Below, one piece after another: positions 10,637-20,985 of a DNA stretch of 64,000 bases. The translations under genes and the position numbers were made by a program. Source of the stretch: Aegilops tauschii subsp. strangulata (Eukaryota > Streptophyta > Magnoliopsida > Poales > Poaceae). The notes beneath the pieces were generated by a model that saw only the letters and a program-made list of their open reading frames with translations, was not told the DNA's origin and searched no databases. The stretch is from contig NC_053037.3 in the NCBI RefSeq assembly GCF_002575655.3, forward strand, positions 569,014,880 through 569,078,879. The letters run 5' to 3'. Position 1 is the first letter of the stretch; each line of letters begins with the position of its first letter.

Positions 10637-11010
10637 GGGATTGTAAGAGATCTTACATATTGTATATGTATGTAGCTAGTAGTGTCGGATAGATAATACG
10701 AAAACTTGTTGTTCGACCAATCTCTCGGAGAAGGAGAGGTCGATCACTTCTCTCGGTATGCATGATGAACTTATGTACTTAATGGTTTCCTTCATTTTCT
10801 TACTAGCTAGCGTGTCGAGGGCCTCTCTATACGTATAGTACGTAGCGTCGACCAAGCACGGAGATAAGAGAGCACACTTCTCTCTATTAATTAATTAGCT
10901 ACCTAACACAATATATGAAACACCTTAATTAACCATACAAAACCCCCAAATCCACCCCCCTTTCAGAAAAAAACAAAAACCCTAGCCCCTGAACAGCTGA
11001 CGCGTGGATG
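10637..11010. other. 3' flank of the second CACTA-1 gene, no gene seen
   Basis: The sequence is AT-rich with TAGCTAGC and TTAATTAATTAG runs. It probably holds the 3' untranslated region. No feature is supported. Confidence 0.5.
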
Positions 11011-11220
11011 CCTATTGGTCCCGGTTGGTGCCACCAACCGGGACTAAAGGGCCTCCTGCCCGGGCTTGCAGCATCGGCCATGTGGAGGCCCATCTGTCCC
11101 GGTTAGTATAAGAACCGGGACTAAAGGCCTAGGCATTAGTAACGACCCTTTAGTCCCGGTTCCCCAACCGGGACAGATGGGCCTTATGAACCTGGACAAA
11201 TGGCCCTTTTTCTACTAGTG
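11011..11220. repeat. CACTA-1 right terminus with subterminal repeats
   Basis: Repeats of the type CCCGGTTGGTGCCACCAACC and GAACCGGGACTAAAGG run to the inverted terminus at 11202-11220, which is complementary to the left end. GGT follows at 11221-11223 as the right target duplication. Confidence 0.9.
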
Positions 11221-11223
11221 GGT

Positions 11224-11782
11224 ACCCATGCAAGCATGTTCCTTATTACTTGGTAGGCCATGGCAATTTGATAAAAATTCTGTACACCATGGTAGAAACA
11301 ATCAGTATACTCTTGTTCATAAGGATAAACATATTACTTTGCTTCCTATGTCTCCTGATTCCATTTTGAAAGATGATATTAATAGAGCTAATAAAGCAAA
11401 ACAGGAGAAAAATAAGAGTGAAAATCAGATTATGGCAACAGAATTTGAGCAACAAATGAAGCCTGCTAATAAACCATCTAGTGTTGCTTCTGCAATTAAA
11501 TTGAAAAGTGCATGTTTACTTGCCACCAAATCTGATATTGATGATCTAGATTGCAGCAAATCTGTTTGCTATGCTTTTGTGTGCAAAGAGGCATTATTTT
11601 CATTCGAGGACGTGCCTTCCTCTTTGCCTCCTGCTGTCACTAACATTTTGCTGGAGTTTGCTGACTTCTTTCCACAAGAAGTGCCACCGGGATTACCACC
11701 TATTCGAGGGATTGAGCATCAGATTGACTTAATTCCCGGTGCTTCGCTGCCAAACCGTGCGCCATACCGTACCAATCCATAG
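11224..11782 (+). pseudogene. Gypsy protease C-terminal part and linker to reverse transcriptase
   Basis: The frame continues from 2431 once CACTA-1 is removed. It starts PMQACSLLLGRPWQFD, the conserved second protease motif of this family (LLLGRPW), continues through a Lys-rich linker, then reaches the start of the reverse transcriptase region with PPGLPPIRGIEHQIDLIPGA. A TAG follows RTNP at 11780-11782 and interrupts the polyprotein just before the RT core. Confidence 0.8.
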
Positions 11783-13057
11783 GAGACGAAGGAGATTATG
11801 TGTCAAGTAAAGGAGCTGCTTGACAAAGGTTATATACGCGAATCTCGTAGTCCTTGTGCTGTTCCTATTATACTAGTGCCAAAAAGGGATGGTACGTCGC
11901 GTATGTGTGTTGATTGTAGAGGCATTAATAATATTACTATTCGTTATCATCATCCTATTCCTAGGCTAGATGATATGCTTGATAAATTGAGTGGCTCTAC
12001 AATATTCTCCAAAGTTGATTTGCGTAGTGGATACCATCAAATTTGTATGAAATTGGGAGATGAATGAAAAACAGCCTTTAAAATTAAGTTTGGTTTATAT
12101 GAGTGGTTAGTCAAGCATTTTGGGATAACTAATGCACCTAGTACTTTCATGATATTAATGAACAAAGTTTTACGTGCTTTCATTGGACGATTTCTGGTAG
12201 TCTATTTTGATAATATACTGATTTATAGTAAATCGTTGGAGGAACATTTGGAACATTTACGTGCTGTTTTTATTGCTCTACGTGATGCACGTTTGTTTGG
12301 TAACCTTGGAAAGTGCACCTTTTGCACTGACCAAGTATCTTTTATTGGCTATGTTGTTACTCCACAGGGAATTGAATTTGATAAAGCCAAGATTTAAGCT
12401 ATTGAGAGTTGGCCGCAACCCAAAACGGTCACACAAGTGAGGAGTTTCCTTGGCCTCACTGGTTTCTATAGGCGTTTTGTGAGAGCTTTCAGCACCATTG
12501 TTGCACCTCTCAACAAGCTTACAAAGAAGGATGTGACTTTTGTTTGGGGTACCGCACAGGAAGAAGCCTTCACGGTATTGAAAGATAAGTTGACACATGC
12601 TCCTTTACTCCAATTTCCTGATTTTAATAAGACTTTTGAGCTTGAATGTGATGCTAGTGGAATTAGATTTGGAGGTGTGTTATTATAATATGGCAAACTT
12701 GTTGCCTACTTTTCTGAAAAATTGAGTGGGCCTAGTCCGAACTATTCTACTTACGATAAAGAATTATATGCTCTTGTTCGGACCTTAGAAACATGGCAAC
12801 ATTATTTATCGCCCAAAGAATTTGTTATAAATTCTGATAATGAATCTTTGAAATACATTAAAAGTCAAGCAAAACTGAACCGTAGACATGCTAAATGCGT
12901 TGAATTCATTGAGACTTTCCCTTATGTCATTAAATACAAGAAGGGTAAAGAAAATGTTATTGCTGATGCATTGTTTCGTCGTTATACTATGCTTTCACAA
13001 CTTGACTTTAAAATATTTGGTTTGGAGACCATCAAAGATCAATATGCATGTGCATGA
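11783..13057 (+). pseudogene. Gypsy reverse transcriptase and RNase H (broken, catalytic Asp changed)
   Basis: The RT core is recognised by [31 protein letters not shown] (first catalytic Asp intact) and [17 protein letters not shown]. The last should contain YFDD; codon 12212-12214 reads AAT (Asn), so the polymerase site is lost. RNase H follows from about 12590, with [22 protein letters not shown] and the [10 protein letters not shown] region, where a second Asp of the TDH-type motif is also atypical. Stops lie at 12065-12067 (TGA), 12395-12397 (TAA) and 12686-12688 (TAA). It would have copied the element RNA into DNA. Confidence 0.85.
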
Positions 13058-14330
13058 TGCTGAATTTAAAGATGTATTGCAGAATTGTAAAGAAGGGAGA
13101 ATATGGAACAAGTTCCTCGTTAATGATGGATTTGTGTTTCGTGCTAACAAGCTATGCATTCCAGCTAGCTCCGTTCGTCTTTTGTTGTTGCAGGAGGCGC
13201 ATGGAGGAGGATTAATGGGATATTTTGGTGTGAAGAAGACAGAGGATGTACTTGCTACACATTTCTTTTGGCCAGAGATGAGATGGGATGTTGAGCGTTT
13301 TGTTGCTCGCTACACTACATGTCAAAAAGCTAAGTCACGACTCAATCCTCATGGTTTATATATGCCTTTGCCTGTACCTAGTGTTTCTTGGGAGGATATA
13401 TCTAAGGACTTTGTTGTAGGTTTACCTCGAACAAAGAAGGGGAGGGATAGTATATTTGTTGTCGTGGATAGATTTTAAAAAATGGCACATTTTATACCAT
13501 GTCATAAAAGCGATGATGCTACTAATGTTGCTGATTTGTTCTTTCGTGAAATTATTCGCTTGCATGGTGTGCCAAATTATTCGTGATACTAAGTTTCTTA
13601 GCCACTTTTGGAGATGTTTATGGGCTAAGTTGGGGACTAAAATGTTTTTTAGTACTACATGTCATCCCCAAACTGATGGACAAACTGAAGTAGTCAATAG
13701 AACATTGTCTACCATGCTTAGGGCTGTTTTGAAGAATAATAAGAAAATGTGGGAAGAATGCTTGCCTCATATTGAATTTTCTTATAATCGGTCGCTGCAT
13801 TCTACTACTAAGATGTGCCCTTTTGAAATTGTGTATGATTTCCTACCTCGTGCACCTATTGATTTGTTGCCTCTTCCATCTTCGGAGAAGGTTAACTTTG
13901 ATGCTAAACAACATGCTGAATTGATCTTAAAAATGCATGAGTTAACTAAGGAAAACATTGAGCGTATGAGTGCTAAATATAAACTTGCTGGAGATAAGGG
14001 TAGAAAACATGTTGTGTTTGCACCTGGAGATCTTGTTTGGTTACATTTGCGTAAGGATAGATTTTTAGATTTGCGCAAATCAAAGCTAATGCCACGTGCT
14101 GATGGTCCTTTTAAGGTGTTAGAGAAAATAAATGATAATGCATATAAACTTGAGCTGCCTGCAGATTTTGGGGTTAGTCCCATTTTTAACATTGCAGATT
14201 TGAAGACTTATTTGGGTGAGGAGGATGAGCTTTCATCGAGGACGACTTCATTCCAAGAAGCGGAGGATGATGAGGAGATCAATACCATTGTTACACCCGC
14301 AGCCCTTGCTGCTATACATAATGGACCAAT
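13058..14330 (+). pseudogene. Gypsy integrase (broken, 3' end truncated)
   Basis: The HHCC zinc region is visible around EAHGGGLMGYFGVKKTEDVL and YTTCQKAKSR. The catalytic core includes DFVVGLPRTKKGRDS and TCHPQTDGQTEVVNRTL (core Glu in QTEVVN). The C-terminal domain includes APGDLVWLHLRKDRF and PRADGPFKVLEKINDNAY. Stops and a small deletion occur near 13477 and 13580. Similarity to the family ends near 14323 after AIHNGPI, and the next bases do not code for the usual RARAR-like tail, so the element is cut there. No chromodomain is seen. Confidence 0.8.
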
Positions 14331-15035
14331 AATATTTGGACACTACAATATAATTTTCATTTCTGTTGTGCAGTAAGTGTTACCTCATTTGAGTAGGTGC
14401 GCACCAGCGCTAGGTGAACCACCTCATTGGCTCTCTTTCGAGGGCGCACTTTCCCGACTTGGTCAAGCTGACCGCCGATTCGCTGTCATCGCCAGGTTTT
14501 ACTAGTGAGCGCTACAAAAGCCACCTGGGATAACAATGGTGGCAGCAAGGCCGCCCTGATCGTACGAGATATGTGGGTAAGTACCTTTGGCCCCACATTG
14601 GTCAATATCTGACGCTCAGTGGAAGGGCATGAGGCCGAAGAAGAAAAGGTGCTGGAGAAATTAGCCAGGGCCCATCTGTCTGAAATGAAGCATAGTCTGC
14701 GGTACCTGACCATGCATAGAGAGAGCCCAATGAGTGACGATGGGAACCCGATGAGGAAGTTTGTTGTTTGAAAGACCTATATCTCGGCACACGAGTACTT
14801 GTCGTAGTAACATCACTGCTTGCTACTACATGCATTAGCAACCGCTTCTTCCTCCTATTCGTTATATGATGTACTCCCCTCCGTAATGAAATATAAGAGT
14901 GCATAGAGCACTACTTTACAGAGGAAGTATTATGTATGAGTAGGTGCATCTACGTTTATTAATCATGATGCTTCCTCTGCTTGTAGGCGAGAGACTAACC
15001 TAGAGGCCACGTCAACATCATGTAGGCCAGGGCAC
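14331..15035. other. Old flanking DNA between the Gypsy and CACTA-2
   Basis: No intact gene is seen. One plus-strand stretch (about 14640-14770) reads AHLSEMKHSLRYLTMHRES in one frame and may be a decayed upstream exon of the transposase remnant at 15036, but this is weak. Confidence 0.35.
14874..14927. mobile_element. Stowaway-type MITE relic (54 bp)
   Basis: The segment starts CTCCCTCC-like (CTCCCCTCCGT), ends ACAGAGGAAG as its imperfect inverted repeat, and is flanked by TA on both sides (14872-14873 and 14928-14929). The inner phrase AAATATAAGAGTG is familiar from Triticeae Stowaway (Tc1/mariner) MITEs. It is shorter than full-length members, so an internal deletion is likely. Confidence 0.55.
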
Positions 15036-15293
15036 ATGGCCATAGGGGAAACGGAGGCCAACAATTTTGCAGCGAGTCAGCCAAGGAGAGGTTTGACACG
15101 TTCAAAGTCGTGTACCAGGAGGCAGACGGGAAGGAGGCTGATCCAATGCGTCAACCACCTCGAACCGGAGTTGGTCATAAGGGCAGGGAGGGGGAAGAAG
15201 AGTGGCCGTCTTCTCATTTGCAACATGGCGATCGCCACCTCCTCGACCCCAAGCTATCTCATATCAAGGCGAAAAGCACAAGCTCATGTCCCC
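15036..15293 (+). pseudogene. Degraded plant transposase (Ptta/En/Spm-like) remnant
   Basis: Two overlapping plus-strand frames together resemble the C-terminal part of plant En/Spm-type proteins: FDTFKVVYQEADGKEADPM in one frame (about 15091-15150), and LEPELVIRAGRGKKSGRLLI in another (about 15160-15220), separated by a frameshift. The call rests on family pattern memory (Pfam PF03004 neighbourhood) and is tentative. It is older than the MITE that follows. Confidence 0.35.
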
Positions 15294-15296
15294 TAA

Positions 15297-15414
15297 GGCC
15301 TTGTTCGGTTACACCCCTCCACAAGAGGATTGGAGGGGTTTTAACTTGTTGGGGATTAAATCCACTTCAATCCCTGCCAAACCCTCTTTAAATCCCTCTC
15401 AACCGAACACAGCC
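15297..15414. mobile_element. Tourist-type MITE (PIF/Harbinger), 118 bp
   Basis: Inverted ends GGCCTTGTTCGGTT and AACCGAACACAGCC are flanked by a TAA duplication (15294-15296 and 15415-15417). The interior is a long imperfect inverted repeat around GATTGGAGGGGTTTTAA. The TAA duplication and size fit a Tourist MITE mobilised by PIF/Harbinger transposase. Confidence 0.85.
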
Positions 15415-15417
15415 TAA

Positions 15418-15784
15418 GGAGTCGCCTGATAGCTGAGTCGCGTGAAATGTCATGGCTCCAGGTTTGTACCTTTCATATATACCTGTGTTTAAATTCTGGC
15501 GGTGCAACCTATATTTGAGACCGCCTATTTTGACACTAATTACCCCTACCAAATAAATTATGCAGTGAATTCCGGTTTTTACCGCCTATTTTGACACTAA
15601 TTACCCCATTTAACGGGATTTCATCCGTTTTATCTCATTTAGAAAAAGTGGTGCCATAATTTACCCTGTTTAAAATTTTGTGTGCGCTCTAACGGGCGGC
15701 TACCAATTGTTAGGTCCAACTGACATGCCAGATCGACGAGTTTTCCACTGCCTATTTTTCTTCCAGTTGAAGCGGGTCCTCGCA
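15418..15784. other. Unassigned flank with a 27-bp direct repeat
   Basis: No gene is seen. ACCGCCTATTTTGACACTAA and its continuation to CCCC occur at 15520-15546 and again at 15581-15607. The last three bases (15782-15784, GCA) are the left target duplication of CACTA-2. Confidence 0.5.
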
Positions 15785-15990
15785 CACTAGTGCAGAACCG
15801 GGCTATAGCACCGGTTCGTAAGACCCTTTAGTGCCGGTTCTGTAACCGGCACTAAATGGTGGGGACTAAAGGTCCCCCCCCCTTAGTACCGGTTCAGCAT
15901 GAACCGCCACTAAAGGGCCACCACGTGGTACGGGCCAGCGCCGGGGGCGGGGAGACCTTTACTACCGGTTGGTAACACCAACCGGTACTA
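15785..15990. repeat. CACTA-2 left terminus with subterminal repeats
   Basis: Units of the type GCACCGGTTCG, AACCGGCACTAAA and CCGGTTGGTAACACCAACCGG follow the terminus. They are the left counterpart of the block at 55440-55734. Confidence 0.85.
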
Positions 15991-16136
15991 AAAGGTTTGG
16001 GTGATTTTGGGTTCATGATTTCTTTTTCCTTTAATTTTGTGTTTTCCATTTAATTCTTTTTCATTTGCTGGTATTTTACGATACTACATATTGTACACGT
16101 TATGCATATATATAAATGGAATTTCTCATAGAACCG

Positions 16137-16138
<2 letters not shown>

Positions 16139-16211
<73 letters not shown>
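16139..16211. repeat. (TA)n microsatellite
   Basis: About 36 TA dinucleotides without interruption. It lies in the 3' part of CACTA-2, beyond the Ulp1 gene. Confidence 0.98.
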
Positions 16212-16215
<4 letters not shown>

Positions 16216-16517
16216 AAACTTACGAAACGTAAAATTACGATGCATTGATGGTAAAAATAGAGGGGAACTATTCCTCACCCAGGGTGACGAATAGTCAATC
16301 CCATATATATATATAATCATCGTAAAAAAGAGACCGTAAGAAAATATATAATCATCGTAAAAAATATTTTATGTTATGTAAAATTACAAACGTAAAAACA
16401 TAGTGTAAAATACACATAAACTACAAATTTTCTTGTCTTATGCCCTATATTTTTATTTTTTATGCCAAATTTTACGTAGTGAATCAATAAGAATGTAACT
16501 ATTTGAATTCCAAACGT

Positions 16518-16594
16518 AATTTAATTATGAAATGATCGTAAGATTACCTCGAGTGAAGAATAATTTATTCTGCACCCTGGGTGATGAATAGTAA

Positions 16595-16641
<47 letters not shown>

Positions 16642-16713
16642 AATTATGAAATGATCGTAATATTACCTCGGGTGAAGAATAATTTATTCTGCACCCTGGG
16701 TGATGAATAGTAA

Positions 16714-16793
<80 letters not shown>
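16518..16793. repeat. Tandem duplication of a 119-bp unit ending in (TA)n
   Basis: A unit starting AATTTAATTATGAAATGATC at 16518 recurs at 16637 (spacing 119). Each unit contains ATTCTGCACCCTGGGTGATG and ends in a (TA)n run: 16599-16637 and 16718-16793. A related phrase, CACCCAGGGTGACGAATAGT, sits at 16276. The rest of 15990-16882 shows no gene. Confidence 0.85.
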
Positions 16794-16795
<2 letters not shown>

Positions 16796-16882
16796 TCGAA
16801 TGTCTCGCAGCACACCATTCATACACATACACATGTATATATACAATTTGGTATATACAATTTCTCCTACATGGTGGCATTA

Positions 16883-18957
16883 CTACAGTAGTGGGTAATG
16901 GTATTCTTCTTTGGGATCTATGACCTGGTCTACCAAAAATCCTGCTATTGCCTCTTGAATTGCTTGTACGCGATCCGTTGGTAGGAGCTTATCCCGCACC
17001 TCATCGAACTTTTAAGAAGGAGATCAATATGCATGTATTAGTTCTGCGATTAGATATCAATAATGATGTAAAATTGTGAATAGTGTTCTGGCAAACATAC
17101 CGATAGCTGTCTAGCAGATGTGCTCCTTTCGGACGCCATCATGCGAATGTTCTCGCAAACATAGTATGCACATAATTCAGTCCCGGCGCCTGCTTCAGGG
17201 CCTTTACGAGAATAGAATTCAATCAGATAATAATTAATCAAGCATGATAATTAATGGTATTGAAACTAGAATTAAAGAGATGGTAGCTAGCTAGTACTAC
17301 TTAATTATTTACCCTGGGTCGAAACCAATACAACTTTTCTTTCCATTCACCTGGAACCGTTTTGATGAACTTTTGCCAAGCCCTGCCCGCCGGCAAAGAA
17401 AATGAATAAAGGATTTATTAATTAGTTGATATCAGGAAATGACGAACTAAAGAGGCCGACATATAGTTCAGTAATGATTGAAATTACCTGTTGACTATCC
17501 GCTTCAGGATTGAGTAGTCACTAGCTTCTTTAAGTAGTGAGTCTAGTACTTCAACTGTTCCTTCTTCAACTTGAATGACTAACAAGATCCAGTGGTAACT
17601 GCATGCGCATACTTTTGCATGTGTAAATTAAGCGGGCATGTGCATAACACTCATCAACTATCCTAAACCCTATACACTTATTAACATCTAACTAGTAAGC
17701 AAAAACATAATTTGTAGTACAAGACAGTGTGACTCACCGGAAGTTGTAAGGAAGTAGTATATCTTTATTGCTATTGAGGCGCTTCAAGAACTCCAGCATT
17801 TTTTTCTCTACTTCTTGTCGATACCATTCATATGTACATGTCTCTTCATTCATGGTATTTGGGTCAATGAACCCAATGCCATAGCGTCCAGGCTTTTTCA
17901 TTTCATACATCTTCATCCTGCATAATACCACAAAAAAAGAATATAGTGAGGATAATTACAGGTAATGATCAATGAGAGCACTACAACTAGCTTGAGACTT
18001 AAATAACAGAAAGAAATCACTTACAGACAATAACAACTGACGATAGATTTGTCGAGTGCATCTTGATTGAATAACTGAAACATTTCGGTATAGTCAACAG
18101 ATAGAGCTGTCTCATGGAAGTAATGCTCTTCCTTGACTTTCACCATGAGGGACTCTCGATTGGTAGTCTTGGTAATTTCCATGTACCATTGATGCTATTC
18201 ATACATTCTCGTTGAGAGCTTCTTGACCTCCTCAGGCTTGACCAAAGGTTCTCCGCAGACATATTTCTGTTTTATGTCCTCCTCTCTAATCGTATCCATG
18301 GGCTCGAGCTCTAGGAGTTGATAAATAGTGATACCGAGCTCTTCAGCCTGCCTTCTATGCTCGTCGGTTATTACCAGCTGATCGGCGCCGGTACTCGCAT
18401 GTGTTGGTACAATGAGCGGGGGGATCGATTGCACCGCCTGTTCTCCCAGCTGGGGAACGGTTGTCCCGCTTTTTTTGGCAGCTGCTTGGCTCGAGCTCGA
18501 GCTCGACTCCTTCTTTTGTTGTGCTCGATGTGCCTTCTTCATTTGGTGCTCATAGTCTTAGTCAACAGGCTTGGGAGCTGGTGCTTCAGCCATACGAATA
18601 AAGTGGTCAACGACTTTATCAGGCACTTTCTCCTTTATCGGCGGTGGCGGTTTCGGTCCAAAATGGGCGTCCACTTGGGCCTTCACTTCGGCTTCGTTTT
18701 GCTCGTCGGTCATGTCGTAAGCCCTCATCGGAAGAGGCGCGAGGCTGGGACCATATTGAAATCGCTTGCCTCCGCCTGTAACTCCTGTAACTCGACTTGT
18801 ACCGCTACGCACCAAAGCTGTGGCGGCTCTCTTCCGCGGTTGCTGAGGCAGCGGAGACGGCTGACGTGGCTAACTTCGAGGAGGAGTGGAATGACGCGGT
18901 GCCGGACTTGGAGCAAGAGGAGTGGCCTCATGCTGTGCCGGACTTGGAGGAGGAGGA
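16883..18957 (-). pseudogene. Ulp1-like protease part of the CACTA-2 second gene (broken)
   Basis: Minus-strand exons can be read at 18025-18957 (continuing upstream at 46979 after Copia A is removed), 17738-17917, 17488-17598, 17313-17382, 17101-17201 and 16883-17008, each bounded by GT and AG. They encode the C48 fold: catalytic His in YHWILLVIQVEEG, Asp in VEVLDSLL, Cys in GTELCAYYVCENI. The protein ends at a TAG (16883-16885) after EEYHYPLL. Upstream, in the long exon, lie the QYGPSLAPLPMRAYDM segment and a Pro/Ser-rich linker, as in CACTA-1. In-frame stops near 18193, 18556 and 18870 and the Copia A insertion disable it. The Ala after the catalytic Cys (CAYYVC in place of CGYYVC) is unusual. 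Confidence 0.75.
18953..18957. repeat. Target-site duplication GAGGA, left copy (Copia A)
   Basis: GAGGA precedes the Copia A 5' LTR and recurs at 46974-46978 directly after its 3' LTR. The 5-bp size is normal for Copia integration. Confidence 0.93.
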
Positions 18958-20185
18958 TGAAGGAAATATGCCCTAGAGGCAAAAATAAAGTTATTATTTA
19001 TTTCCTTATTTCATGACAAATGTTTATTATTCATGCTAGAATTGTATTAACCGGAAACTTAGTACATGTGTGAATACATAGACAAACAGAGTGTCACTAG
19101 TATCCCTCTACTTGACTAGCTCGTTGATCAAAGATGGTTATGTTTCCTAGCCATTGACATGAGTTGTCATTTGATTAACGGGATCACATCATTAGGAGAA
19201 TGATGTGATTGACTTGACCCATTCCGTTAGCTTAGCACACGATCGTTCAGTATGTTGCTATTGCTTTCTTCATGACTTATACATGTTCCTATGACTATGA
19301 GATTATGCAACTCCCGTTTACCGGAGGAACACTTTGTGTGCTACCAAACGTCACAACGTAACTGGGTGATTATAAAGGTGCTCTACAGGTGTCTCCGAAG
19401 GTACTTGTTGGGTTGGCGTATTTAGAGATTAGGATTTGTCACTCCAATTGTCGGAGAGGTATCTCTGGGCCCACTCGGTAATGCACATCACAATAAGCCT
19501 TGCAAGCAATGTGACTAATGAGTTAGTTGCGGCATGATGCATTACGGAACGAGTAAAGAGACTTGCCGGTAACGAGATTGAGCTAGGTATTGAGATACCG
19601 ACGATCGAATCTCGGGCAAGTAACATACCGATGACAAAGGGAACAACGTATGTTGTTATGCGGTTTGACCGATAAAGATCTTCGTAGAATATGTAGGAAC
19701 CAATATGAGCATCCAGGTTCCGCTATTGGTTATTGACCGGAGACATGTCTCGATCATGTCTACATAGTTGTCGAACCCGTAGGGTCCGCACGCTTAAAGT
19801 TCTGTGACGATTTGTATTATGAGTTTATGTGTTTTGATGTACCGAAGGTAGTTCGGAGTCCCGGACGAAATCGGGGACATGACGAGGAGTCTCGAAATGG
19901 TCGAGACGTAAAGATCGATATATTGGACGACTATATTCGGACATCGGAAAGGTTCCGAGTGATTCGGGTATTTTTCGGAGTACCGGAGAGTTACGGGAAT
20001 TCGCCGGGGAGTATATGAGCCTTGTTGGGCTTTAGGGGAAAGAGAGAGGGGAGGCTGCGCGCCCCCCAAGGCTTAGTCCGAATTGTACTAGGGGGAGGGG
20101 CGCCCCTCCTTCCTTCTCTTCTCCTTTCCCTTTCCTTCTCTCCTACTCCTACTACTTGGAAGGGCTCCTAGTTCTACTAGGAAAA
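18958..20185 (+). repeat. Copia A 5' LTR, first part (interrupted by L)
   Basis: It matches 45225-46440 of the 3' LTR and stops in CTAGTTCTACTAGGAAAA, where element L starts. The LTR resumes at 39659. Confidence 0.95.
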
Positions 20186-20739
20186 TGTCAGGACCGGATT
20201 TTCGGGATAGTAATTTCCCAAAAAGACGGCCCTTGTGCTCACCAGCCTCAGGATTACTGTTAGCTGATGAGGCACAATCTTGATACAGAAATTCCAAGCA
20301 ACGTACAAGATATGTAGTACAAGACCATTGTGGCCTATGAGTACAACAATTGGTTTCTAGTGGTTGATGGCGGAAGCGGTTTGTGGTTCATCTGCGTCTA
20401 TGGGACTCCATTTCCCACAGGAACAGCTGACCAGGGTAACTCCTATCTTCGCGCGGCTGCTATCTCCATTGCCTAGGTTCCAGGACTGTCATCTTGGCGC
20501 TCCTCTCCATGCAAGAAATCTGGCCAAGACAATAGCCAGGGACAAGCCAGTGAGTATTTTGAATGTACTCGCAAACATCATGAAAACAGGTATAACATAG
20601 CAGGTGATAATCATGCACTAAAATAATCCACGATCACTTAGTCAGTCCCAAGATAAAACTCACGATGCACGTAAGCAGGAAATTAAAAATGCACCGATCG
20701 GATGTCTGAAGCGACACCTTGAATGGGTAATAATATAAA

Positions 20740-20985
20740 GCGTGCCTCAGTCGGGCGTCTGAGCGACGTCACATAAAGGGCTTATATAAAAAAAATAACA
20801 AACATGCCACAGTCGGGCGTCTGAGCGACACCACATAAAGGGCTTATAAGGTAAATAAATAACAAGCATGCCATAGTCGGGCGTCTCAGCGACACCACAT
20901 AAAGGGCTTATAAGGTAAATAAATAACAAGCATGCCACAGTCGGGCGTCTCAGCGACACCACATAAAGGGCTTATAAATAAAAGG
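20740..20985. repeat. Four tandem copies of a 64-bp unit in the left L LTR
   Basis: Each unit has GCCACAGTCGGGCGTCT, AGCGACACCACATAAAGGGC and TTATAAGGTAAATAAATAAC. The right LTR has five units (27473-27775). Confidence 0.9.

Larger units (their letters stand above)
2432..11220 (+). mobile_element. CACTA-1: CACTA (En/Spm) transposon lacking tnp2 transposase
   Basis: The element is 8789 bp. Its left end CACTAGTAGAAAGAGGGGC (2432-2450) is inverted at the right end (11202-11220), and a GGT duplication flanks it. Subterminal CCGGTT/AACCGG repeats lie at both ends. Genes are on the plus strand: a small two-exon coiled-coil/membrane gene (3068-3515) and a long spliced transposase-24/Ulp1 gene (6705-10636). 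Where CACTA-2 has its tnp2-type transposase, this copy has only a 335-bp tandem repeat array. It is therefore a non-autonomous derivative. Its insertion into the Gypsy protease shows that it is younger than the Gypsy. Confidence 0.93.
1..14330 (+). mobile_element. Decayed Ty3/Gypsy LTR retrotransposon, split by CACTA-1
   Basis: Gag, protease, reverse transcriptase, RNase H and integrase follow each other in Gypsy order on the plus strand. The coding path is interrupted at 2431 and resumes at 11224 after removal of the CACTA-1 insertion and its GGT duplication: the frame reads VDCDVV before and PMQACSLLLGRPWQFD after, which is the normal end of this protease family. The IIDGGSCNNLAS protease motif and the integrase tail motif PRADGPFKVLEKINDNAY are typical of plant Gypsy elements resembling the CRM type, but the clade is not settled. 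No 3' LTR is seen: similarity to integrase stops near 14323, so the 3' end appears truncated. Many stops and frameshifts show it is dead. Confidence 0.8.

Noticed and set aside
16037..16320. Frames encoding long (IY)n runs
   Set aside because: Translation of (TA)n microsatellites.
20747..20962. Repeated peptide frame (ISPLCGVAETPD-like units) on the minus strand
   Set aside because: It is only the translation of the 64-bp tandem repeat; indels shift the frame between copies.
20740..20985. CRISPR-like array
   Set aside because: Units are contiguous 64-bp direct repeats without unique spacers, in a plant LTR.
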